Origin: Savagea serpentis
GTDB taxonomy: Bacteria; Bacillota; Bacilli; Bacillales_A; Planococcaceae
Direction: 5' to 3'
Assembly: GCF_015351395.1 (NCBI RefSeq)
Contig: NZ_JADKPV010000008.1
Span: forward strand, 17,502 to 81,501
Length of the DNA stretch: 64,000 bases
A program made the position numbers and the translations under genes. The notes beneath the pieces were generated by a model. The model was not told the DNA's origin. It ran no database searches and saw nothing but the letters and a program-made list of their open reading frames with translations. The first letter of the stretch is position 1. Each line of letters opens with the position of its first letter. Positions 54,025-64,000 of the stretch are shown here, one piece after another.

Positions 54025-55368
54025 ATGAATAATTTAGATTCATTATGGAACGATGTGCTCGAAGAGATTAAATCTCGGATTGCAAAACCTAGTTTCGAAA
54101 CTTGGTTAAAACAAACGGAATTAATTGTTTTTGATGAGGAAACAGCCGTTATAGAAGTACCGAGTACATTCGCTCAAGAATGGCTCGAAAAAAATTATAT
54201 CCACTTAATATCAGGTATTTTAGCGAGTAAGACCGGAGCAGATCGAATCGTACATTTTGTCGTTCCAGACTCTTTACCTACAGAAGATTTAAAAAGGTCA
54301 TCACGGTCGCAACAAGAAGTTTCAGAAGTAAATCCTAATTACGCTCAAATGCTCAACCCGAAATACACATTCGATACATTTGTCATCGGTTCAGGGAATC
54401 GATTCGCTCACGCTGCGTCACTAGCCGTTGCAGAAGCACCGGCAAAGGCATATAACCCTCTGTTTATATATGGAGGAGTAGGATTAGGCAAAACTCACTT
54501 AATGCACGCAATCGGACACTATGTCATCGAGCAAAATCCAGAACTGAAAGTAGCCTATGTTTCTTCTGAAAAATTTACAAATGAATTTATTAATTCCATT
54601 CGCGACAATCGAGCGGATGACTTTAGAAACCAATATCGCAATGTGGATGTTTTACTCATTGATGATATTCAATTTTTAGAAGGGAAAGAACAGACACAAG
54701 AGGAGTTTTTCCATACATTTAATGCATTGCATGAAGAAGCGAAACAAATCATCATTTCAAGCGATCGTCCGCCTAAAGAAATTTCTACATTGGAAGACCG
54801 ATTGCGCTCTAGATTCGAATGGGGACTCATTACCGACATTGCTCCACCTGATCTCGAAACACGGATTGCTATTTTAAAGAAGAAGGCAAATGCGGATAAT
54901 TTGACGAATGTTTCAGATGATGTGATGCTTTACATTGCGAATCAAATTGACTCCAATATTCGTGAATTAGAAGGAGCTTTAACACGTGTTGTGGCCTATG
55001 CTTCATTAGTTGATAAATCAATTACACCTGAAGTCGCACAAGAAGCTTTAAAAGATATTATCCCGAATGCCACACCGCGTGCTATTACTATCTTAGAAAT
55101 CAAAAAAATTGTCGGAGAACATTTCAATATTAGACTTGAAGATTTTTCTTCTAAAAAACGCACACGCTCCATCGCGTTTCCGAGACAAATCGCTATGTTC
55201 TTATCGAGAGAATTAACTGATTCCTCTCTTCCTAAAATCGGTACCGAATTTGGAGGACGTGATCACTCAACGGTCATTCACGCTCATGAAAAAATTTCAA
55301 CCATGTTAGAAAAGGATCAAAATTTGCAAAGAGACGTGCAACAAATCCGATCTTTGCTTGGTGTATAG
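54025..55368 (+). CDS. dnaA: Chromosomal replication initiator protein DnaA
   Basis: A 447-residue AAA+ protein that binds DnaA boxes and opens the origin. Domain I (residues 1-85), linker, AAA+ domain with Walker [16 protein letters not shown] near residue 150 and Walker B LLIDDIQF near 210, and domain IV helix-turn-helix with [15 protein letters not shown] near 413. AAAGGAGG precedes the ATG. Confidence 0.98.
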   Translation: MNNLDSLWNDVLEEIKSRIAKPSFETWLKQTELIVFDEETAVIEVPSTFAQEWLEKNYIHLISGILASKTGADRIVHFVVPDSLPTEDLKRSSRSQQEVSEVNPNYAQMLNPKYTFDTFVIGSGNRFAHAASLAVAEAPAKAYNPLFIYGGVGLGKTHLMHAIGHYVIEQNPELKVAYVSSEKFTNEFINSIRDNRADDFRNQYRNVDVLLIDDIQFLEGKEQTQEEFFHTFNALHEEAKQIIISSDRPPKEISTLEDRLRSRFEWGLITDIAPPDLETRIAILKKKANADNLTNVSDDVMLYIANQIDSNIRELEGALTRVVAYASLVDKSITPEVAQEALKDIIPNATPRAITILEIKKIVGEHFNIRLEDFSSKKRTRSIAFPRQIAMFLSRELTDSSLPKIGTEFGGRDHSTVIHAHEKISTMLEKDQNLQRDVQQIRSLLGV

Positions 55369-55369
55369 T

Positions 55370-55520
55370 TGTTGATAAGTGTGGATATTAGAAACAAACT
55401 ATCAACATATTGTCCACATACTCAACCTGTTGATACAGAAGGGTTCAAAGGACTTATCCACTTATCCACAGCCCCTATTACTACTATTACTTATCTTTTA
55501 AACAAATAATATATATTAAC
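55370..55520. other. oriC downstream part and DNA unwinding element
   Basis: DnaA boxes between dnaA and dnaN: TGTTGATAA at 55370-55378, TTGTCCACA at 55410-55418, and TTATCCACT/TTATCCACA at 55454-55470 overlapping in tandem. Directly after comes GCCCC, then TAT-TAC-TAC-TAT-TAC repeats, the DnaA-trio pattern, and a very AT-rich run to 55520. In B. subtilis this order is the basal unwinding system. Confidence 0.9.
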
Positions 55521-55531
55521 GGGAGGACATT

Positions 55532-56665
55532 ATGAAATTTGAAATTAATCGTACACATTTATTAAACGGGTTAAGTGACGTTATGAAAGCAATTAGTCAT
55601 AAAGTGACATTACCTATTTTAACGGGGATAAAAATTGAATTAGACGAGCAAGGAGTAACAATGACAGGTAGTGATTCAGATATTACAATTTGTTCATTTA
55701 TCCCTACAGAAGAAGATGGAGAATTAATCATTGAAACATTTGAAAAAGGTTCTATCGTTGTACAAGCTCGTTACTTTAGCGATATTGTACGCAAATTACC
55801 AACTGAAACTGTATTACTTGAAGTCATCAATGAACAAGATGTCATTATTCGTTCAGGACGATCTGAATTTAAATTAATTGGTTCTAAAGCAGATGAATAT
55901 CCGATTTTACCTAATATGGAAAAAGATATTCAATTTACAATTGCTACTCCATTATTAAAATCCATTATCCGAGAAACAGGATTTGCCGTTTCTACTCAAG
56001 AAACACGTCCCGTTTTAACTGGCGTGAACTGGGTGAAAAAAGAAGATGCTCTTTATTGTATCGCGACGGATAGCCATCGTCTTGCTCGTCGTATTACAGC
56101 ATTGGACGATTTACCAGAAGGAGAATTCCAAGCTGTAATACCTGGTAAAAGTTTACAAGAGTTGAATAAAATTATCGATAAAGAAGAGTCTGTGGATATT
56201 TTGTTCACAGAACAACAAGTATTATTTAAAACAGAACGTATTTTATTTTATTCGCGTTTGTTAGAAGGGACATATCCAGATACAACGAGACTTATCCCTA
56301 CAGAATATCAAACATCAATCGTTTTAAAGAGTAAGGAATTTTTACAAGCGATTGATCGAGCAAGTTTGTTAGCACGAGATGAACGTAACAATATTGTACG
56401 TCTCGTAACGACGGATCAATCGACAGTTGAATTAACATCAAATTCACCTGAAGTAGGGAAAGTAGAAGAAATTGTAGCTGCTACATCTATTAAAGGGGAG
56501 GCACTTCAAATTTCTTTCAGTGCAAAATATATGATGGATGCTTTACGTGCTATCGAAAGCGAAGAAATTGTTATTCATTTCACGGGCGTCATGCGTCCAT
56601 TCATTTTAAAAGCGGTGGATAGCGAAGCTGTATTACAATTAATTCTCCCTGTTCGGACATACTAA
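55532..56665 (+). CDS. dnaN: DNA polymerase III beta sliding clamp
   Basis: A 377-residue clamp of three similar domains (about 125 residues each). FEINRTHLLNGLSDVMKAI opens domain 1 and the protein ends LQLILPVRTY, the usual C-terminus. GGGAGGACAT precedes the ATG. A strong terminator follows, so it may be separated from rlbA-recF. Confidence 0.98.
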   Translation: MKFEINRTHLLNGLSDVMKAISHKVTLPILTGIKIELDEQGVTMTGSDSDITICSFIPTEEDGELIIETFEKGSIVVQARYFSDIVRKLPTETVLLEVINEQDVIIRSGRSEFKLIGSKADEYPILPNMEKDIQFTIATPLLKSIIRETGFAVSTQETRPVLTGVNWVKKEDALYCIATDSHRLARRITALDDLPEGEFQAVIPGKSLQELNKIIDKEESVDILFTEQQVLFKTERILFYSRLLEGTYPDTTRLIPTEYQTSIVLKSKEFLQAIDRASLLARDERNNIVRLVTTDQSTVELTSNSPEVGKVEEIVAATSIKGEALQISFSAKYMMDALRAIESEEIVIHFTGVMRPFILKAVDSEAVLQLILPVRTY

Positions 56666-56677
56666 TTCAGAACGTTT

Positions 56678-56719
56678 AAAAAGTGTTGTCATTTAAATAA
56701 AATGGCAACACTTTTTATA
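56678..56719 (+). terminator. Terminator after dnaN
   Basis: AAAAAGTGTTG and CATTT pair with AAATG and CAACACTTTTT, with a T run. Confidence 0.8.
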
Positions 56720-56758
56720 TATGTCTGATGAAGTTCAAAAGCGAAAATTATCATTTCG

Positions 56759-56865
56759 TGGTATAATAAATAGAAGTTGCGACGACAATTGAGGAAATGT
56801 CTAAGTGTTAAAAAGAAGCTCTCGAAATTTTAAGAAGAAAAATTTCGTCGGCTTCTTTTCTTAGT
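56759..56865 (+). ncRNA. Promoter with downstream hairpin: possible attenuator or small RNA
   Basis: An extended -10 element TGG-TATAAT (56759-56767) is followed about 45 bases later by AAAAGAAGC and GAAATTT pairing with AAATTTCG and GCTTCTTTT (56811-56860) and then TTCTTAG. The transcript would be about 90 bases. A second promoter for rlbA lies downstream (56881). No open frame of note is present. The whole gene-free region from dnaN to rlbA is about 350 bases. Confidence 0.45.
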
Positions 56866-56880
56866 TGTAAAAGGAATACT

Positions 56881-56910
56881 TTGCGACAATGGAATTAAAA
56901 AGGGTATAAT
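56881..56910 (+). promoter_or_regulatory. Sigma-A promoter before rlbA
   Basis: TTGCGA (56881-56886), 18-base spacer, TATAAT (56905-56910). Confidence 0.65.
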
Positions 56911-57014
56911 TAATCAGATGCACGAAACTGTGAAAATACGAACAACTGTTTTACTTCATCTACGTTTTTCGGTAAAATAGTAAAAGATAAACAATAAGAA
57001 TAGAGTTGAAAATA

Positions 57015-57236
57015 ATGGAAAAAATAGAAATTAACACAGAATATGTCACATTAGGACAATTTTTGAAGATGGTGAATGTTATCAGTTCAGGTGGAATGGC
57101 TAAATGGTATTTATCAGAGTATGTTATTTACGTGAATGGTGAAGAAGAGCAAAGACGAGGTAAAAAATTGTATGATCAAGATATTATTCTCGTTCCGAAT
57201 GAAGGTAAATTTCAGATTACTCGAAAGTTAGGTTAA
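57015..57236 (+). CDS. rlbA: S4-domain protein YaaA (RlbA)
   Basis: A 73-residue S4 RNA-binding protein conserved between dnaN and recF. EINTEYVTLGQFLKMVNVISSG and GGMAKWYLSEYVIYVNG are typical. It is implicated in ribosome assembly. The ATG at 57015 matches the Bacillus start; a TTG three codons upstream is also possible. Confidence 0.93.
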   Translation: MEKIEINTEYVTLGQFLKMVNVISSGGMAKWYLSEYVIYVNGEEEQRRGKKLYDQDIILVPNEGKFQITRKLG

Positions 57237-57242
57237 TCATAC

Positions 57243-60309
<3,067 letters not shown>

Positions 60310-60338
60310 AGTGAAGATTTCGAAAGGAGTATACGTAT

Positions 60339-62804
60339 ATGGCTGACACGCCAAACCGTGGTGTAAAAAGAATTAACATTAGTAAGAAAATGAGGACTTC
60401 ATTTTTAGATTATGCGATGAGCGTAATCGTATCACGTGCTTTACCAGACGTACGTGACGGATTGAAGCCAGTGCATCGTCGTATTTTATATGCGATGCAT
60501 GAATTAGGGATTACAGCGGATAAATCACATAAAAAATCTGCCCGTATCGTCGGGGATGTTATCGGTAAGTATCACCCGCATGGAGATATTGCTGTGTACG
60601 AAACGATGGTACGTATGGCGCAAGATTTTAACTATCGCTACATGTTAGTAAATGGACAAGGGAACTTCGGATCGGTCGATGGTGACTCGGCAGCAGCTAT
60701 GCGGTATACCGAAGCGAAAATGTCTAAAATTTCGATGGAATTGTTGAGAGATATTAATAAAAATACGGTTGACTTCCAAGAAAACTATGACGGTAACGAA
60801 AAAGAACCGACTGTTTTACCGAGCCGTTATCCGAACTTAATCGTTAACGGAACGAGCGGTATCGCAGTAGGGATGGCAACGAATATTCCACCTCACCACT
60901 TAGGAGAAGCGATTGATGCGGTGCTCGCTGTTGCGGACAATCCACAATTGACGACAGAAGAATTGATGGAAATTATGCCAGGACCAGACTTTCCAACAGG
61001 CGGGATCATTTTAGGTCGCAGCGGTATTCGTCGTGCTTACGAAACAGGTCGTGGCTCGATTATGATTCGCGGTAAAGTAGAAATCGAACAAGCGAAATCT
61101 GGAAAAGAGACAATTATCGTTACAGAATTACCGTATCAAGTGAATAAAGCGCGTCTCATTGAGAAAATAGCAGAATTAGTGCGTGAAAAGAAAATTGAAG
61201 GCATTACACATTTAGCGGATGAATCTGACCGTACAGGTATGCGTATTGTCATTGAAGTACGTCGAGATTCGAATGCGAATGTCATTTTAAACAATTTATA
61301 TAAACAAACAGCTCTACAATCGAGTTTCGGTATTAATATGCTTGCTTTAGTCGATAAAGAACCGAAAGTATTATCGTTGCGTGAAATATTGCAACATTAC
61401 TTAGATCATCAACGAGTTATCATTCGCCGTCGTACACAATACGAATTAGAACGCGCTGAAGCACGCGCGCACATATTAGAAGGACTTCGTATCGCTTTAG
61501 ATCATATCGATGAAATTATCGCTTTAATTCGCGGTTCAAAAACAACAGCGGAAGCAAAGTCAGGCTTAATCGAAACATTCGAATTGTCTGAGCGTCAAGC
61601 ACAAGCCATTTTAGATATGCGTTTGCAACGTTTAACTGGACTAGAGCGTGATAAAATTGAAGAAGAGTATAAAGAGCTTCTCCGATTAATAGAAGAGCTA
61701 AAAGCTATTTTAGCTAACGATGAAACATTATTGAACTTAATCAAAGAAGAGCTTTTAGAAATTAAAGAGCGCTTTGCAGATGAACGCCGTACTGAAATTA
61801 CAACGAGTGGATTAGAGATGATCGAAGATGAAGATCTCATCCCTGAGGAAAATTTAGTACTTACCTTAACGCACAATGGTTATATTAAACGTTTACCATC
61901 AAACACATATCGTAGCCAACGTCGTGGAGGGCGTGGTATTCAAGGTATGGGAACGAATGAAGATGACTTTGTTGAACATTTATTGAATACATCGACACAT
62001 GATACGATTCTATTCTTTACGTCTAAAGGTCGCGTTTTCCGTAAAAAAGGATATGAAATTCCAGAATATAGCCGAACAGCGAAAGGTTTGCCAATTGTCA
62101 ATTTACTCGAGGTAGAAAAAGATGAGAAAGTAACGGCAATGATTCCGGTTCCAGAATTTGATGAAGAGCAATATTTATTCTTCGCCACAAAACAAGGAAT
62201 CGTAAAACGTACATCTATTCAAGAGTATAGAAATATTCGTACGAATGGTATTATCGCATTGACTTTAAGAGGTGACGATGAATTAATCGGTGTGAAATTA
62301 ACATCGAATGATGAAGACATCATCATCGGGACGAGAGATGGTATGCTCATCCGTTTCAAAGAGTCGGATATTCGGGTGATGGGGCGTACTGCTGGTGGTG
62401 TTATCGGGATTCGTTTACGTGAAGAAGATTATGTAATTGGGATGGATTTGTTGAACGAAAAACATGAGGTGTTAATCGTTACTGAAAAAGGATATGGAAA
62501 GAGAACTCCAGCTGAAGAGTATCGAATCCAAACTCGTGGAGGTTTAGGGCTTAAAACCGCTCAAATTACTGAACGGAACGGTAAACTAGTCGCTATGAAA
62601 TCTGTAGAAGGCACAGAAGATATTATGATTATTACAGGGCATGGAATCATCATTCGGATGGACATTAATGATATCTCAGTTTTCGGAAGAAATACACAAG
62701 GTGTTCGCTTAATTCGAATCGATGAAGGTGAATTTGTTGCAACTGTAGCGAAAGTAGTGAAAGAAGACGATTTGTTAGATGAAGAGGATGATCAGTCCGA
62801 GTGA
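60339..62804 (+). CDS. gyrA: DNA gyrase subunit A
   Basis: An 821-residue subunit. Winged-helix domain with catalytic Tyr in [12 protein letters not shown] near residue 122, tower and coiled coil, then a six-bladed C-terminal domain with the GyrA box [11 protein letters not shown] near 529. In the quinolone pocket [17 protein letters not shown], residue 84 is Ile (codon ATT at 60588-60590), where Ser is usual in B. subtilis and E. coli; the Glu four residues later is normal for Gram-positives. GAAAGGAG lies before the ATG. Confidence 0.98.
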   Translation: MADTPNRGVKRINISKKMRTSFLDYAMSVIVSRALPDVRDGLKPVHRRILYAMHELGITADKSHKKSARIVGDVIGKYHPHGDIAVYETMVRMAQDFNYRYMLVNGQGNFGSVDGDSAAAMRYTEAKMSKISMELLRDINKNTVDFQENYDGNEKEPTVLPSRYPNLIVNGTSGIAVGMATNIPPHHLGEAIDAVLAVADNPQLTTEELMEIMPGPDFPTGGIILGRSGIRRAYETGRGSIMIRGKVEIEQAKSGKETIIVTELPYQVNKARLIEKIAELVREKKIEGITHLADESDRTGMRIVIEVRRDSNANVILNNLYKQTALQSSFGINMLALVDKEPKVLSLREILQHYLDHQRVIIRRRTQYELERAEARAHILEGLRIALDHIDEIIALIRGSKTTAEAKSGLIETFELSERQAQAILDMRLQRLTGLERDKIEEEYKELLRLIEELKAILANDETLLNLIKEELLEIKERFADERRTEITTSGLEMIEDEDLIPEENLVLTLTHNGYIKRLPSNTYRSQRRGGRGIQGMGTNEDDFVEHLLNTSTHDTILFFTSKGRVFRKKGYEIPEYSRTAKGLPIVNLLEVEKDEKVTAMIPVPEFDEEQYLFFATKQGIVKRTSIQEYRNIRTNGIIALTLRGDDELIGVKLTSNDEDIIIGTRDGMLIRFKESDIRVMGRTAGGVIGIRLREEDYVIGMDLLNEKHEVLIVTEKGYGKRTPAEEYRIQTRGGLGLKTAQITERNGKLVAMKSVEGTEDIMIITGHGIIIRMDINDISVFGRNTQGVRLIRIDEGEFVATVAKVVKEDDLLDEEDDQSE

Positions 62805-62823
62805 TGAGAGTTGAGGTGGAATC

Positions 62824-63945
62824 ATGGAGGCTGAAGTAAAAGTAGTAAGTGAGCTTGAAGTTGGAGATATTATTGAAGAAGATGTCTTTGCAAATACTCA
62901 TTTTCCAATCATCAAAAAGGGTACCCTTGTAACAGATGTTCAAATTAATATATTAAAGCAATTTGATATTGTACAAGTGCTCGTTCGTATAGTTGAAGAA
63001 GACGAGATTGTAGAAGTGCGTCCAGCAACACGGAAACAAAAAAGCCCAACGCAAGAGATGGAAGTGAAGCGTTTCATAGAAGAGGTAATTCAAGAAGATG
63101 AAGAGCATGAAGATGACTTTCAAGTTATTTACCGAGATACGTATCAAAAATATAAAGTAGAGTATGATCGCTTACGTTCCGGGAGTAAAGTGAATGTTCC
63201 TCATATGAGACAAATTATCATACCGCTCATTGAAATGTTTTTAGAATCAGACAATACGATTTATGATTTGAGAAGAAAAATGATTGTGGAAGATTATATG
63301 TATCATCATCATTTACGCACAAGTATTGTTGCTACATTATTAGCGAAAAAGCTAAAATATTCTAAAGCAGAACAAAATCAAATTGGTTTAGCTGCACTAC
63401 TAATGGATGCAGGAATGGCGAAGATATCATTCACTGTATTAAATAAAACAAGAGATTTAACAGAATTAGAACGTGCTGAAATTCGCAAACATGTTATTCA
63501 CAGTTATACGAGTATTCAAAATTCACCTATTTTGAAACCAGAAATCAAGACAGCGATTGTTCAACATCATGAACGGATGGATGGATCTGGATATCCTCTG
63601 CAGTCAAAATATCAAGAAATTCATCAAATTGCTCAAATTTTAGCTGTAGCGGATGTGTTTTGCGCTTTGACGGAGAAAAGACCATATCGTTCTAACTTAA
63701 GTGAAGTTGAAGCAATTGAGTACATGCGTTATGAGCAGTATGGAAAATATGATTTACAAGTTATTGAACAGCTACAAAAACTTGTTGGGCTTATTACAGT
63801 AGGAACGCAAGCAGTATTAAGTAATAAAGCTATTGGGGTAGTTGTGCATGTAAATTACGATAATATGTATCGTCCTATTGTGAAAATGGATGGCAATGTC
63901 ATTGATTTAAAAGAAAGAAAATATGATATTGTGAAAGTCCTATAG
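62824..63945 (+). CDS. HD-GYP-type protein with altered HD motif
   Basis: A 373-residue protein. N-terminal part (1-110) is a small beta-rich and acidic region; residues 150-300 form an HD-GYP-like domain. The catalytic HD doublet is replaced: LLMDAGMAKIS stands where LLHDIGKI is expected, so His is Met. HHERMDGSGYPL and VADVFCALTEKRPYR are intact. Similar genes lie after gyrA in Bacillus and Geobacillus. The loss of the metal-binding His makes phosphodiesterase activity doubtful. Confidence 0.85.
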   Translation: MEAEVKVVSELEVGDIIEEDVFANTHFPIIKKGTLVTDVQINILKQFDIVQVLVRIVEEDEIVEVRPATRKQKSPTQEMEVKRFIEEVIQEDEEHEDDFQVIYRDTYQKYKVEYDRLRSGSKVNVPHMRQIIIPLIEMFLESDNTIYDLRRKMIVEDYMYHHHLRTSIVATLLAKKLKYSKAEQNQIGLAALLMDAGMAKISFTVLNKTRDLTELERAEIRKHVIHSYTSIQNSPILKPEIKTAIVQHHERMDGSGYPLQSKYQEIHQIAQILAVADVFCALTEKRPYRSNLSEVEAIEYMRYEQYGKYDLQVIEQLQKLVGLITVGTQAVLSNKAIGVVVHVNYDNMYRPIVKMDGNVIDLKERKYDIVKVL

Positions 63946-63960
63946 ATGAAGGAAGAGCTT

Positions 63961-63999
63961 AAGAGCGTCTTGAAATTTCAAGATGCTCTTTTTATTTTT
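63961..63999 (+). terminator. Terminator after the HD-GYP gene
   Basis: AAGAGCGTCTTGAAA pairs with TTTCAAGATGCTCTT, followed by TTTATTTTTT. Confidence 0.85.
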
Positions 64000-64000
64000 T

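Overview
The window is a chromosomal segment of an AT-rich Gram-positive bacterium of the order Bacillales, centred on the replication origin. The order rpmH-dnaA-dnaN-rlbA-recF-gyrB-gyrA on one side and rnpA-yidC-jag-mnmE-mnmG-rsmG-noc-parB on the other, followed by the rpsF-ssb-rpsR, gdpP-rplI-dnaB and walRKHIJ-rlmH blocks, is the classic Firmicutes origin neighbourhood. Proteins for bacillithiol metabolism (BrxC), WalRK signalling and Noc fit a Bacillaceae/Planococcaceae-type organism; the genus cannot be fixed from the sequence. Nearly all genes from about 24 kb to 53.4 kb lie on the minus strand and those from 54 kb onward on the plus strand, so transcription runs away from the origin on both arms.

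Layout. 1-24 kb is a mosaic of metabolic, transport and regulatory genes: the end of an M24-type peptidase, rpoN (sigL) with a CcpA-type cre in its leader, brxC, a PAP2 phosphatase, an acetamidase, mscL, a TauE-type exporter, a thioesterase, a pseudouridine synthase, a CoA-transferase with a LytTR regulator, a PAS-GGDEF-EAL protein, two MFS transporters, a TetM-like ribosomal protection GTPase, a pyridoxine kinase, an acetoacetate-CoA ligase/VOC/LysR cluster, a CofE-like ligase and a YfiH-family protein. 24-28 kb carries selO, mqo and a lipoprotein. 28-34 kb is rlmH, a DnaA-box cluster and the wal operon. 34-46 kb holds a LysM/G5/M23 cell-wall hydrolase with a perfect WalR box, dnaB, rplI, gdpP, yybS, rpsR-ssb-rpsF, ychF, yyzM, mscS and parB. 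46-53.4 kb is noc, rsmG, mnmG, mnmE, jag, yidC, rnpA and rpmH. 53.4-55.5 kb is a bipartite oriC with DnaA boxes on both sides of dnaA and a DnaA-trio unwinding element before dnaN. 55.5-64 kb is dnaN to gyrA plus a degenerate HD-GYP gene.

Points that stand out: (i) soj (parA) is missing between noc and parB, leaving a short stretch with a ribosome-binding site and a 9-codon ORF ending like Soj; parB keeps an internal parS site and a DnaA box over its start codon. (ii) GyrA has Ile at residue 84, the quinolone-resistance position usually occupied by Ser. (iii) A multi-copy DnaA-box cluster sits upstream of rlmH, as in Bacillus subtilis. (iv) A cre element in the sigL leader matches the CcpA roadblock known from B. 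subtilis. (v) Two unannotated 30-codon membrane peptides are visible. (vi) A promoter followed by a strong hairpin lies before rlbA-recF-gyrB-gyrA and could be an attenuator or a small RNA. I found no CRISPR array, phage, insertion sequence, rRNA or tRNA gene. No wholly new multi-gene system is evident; the interest lies in losses and regulatory sites within a conserved core.
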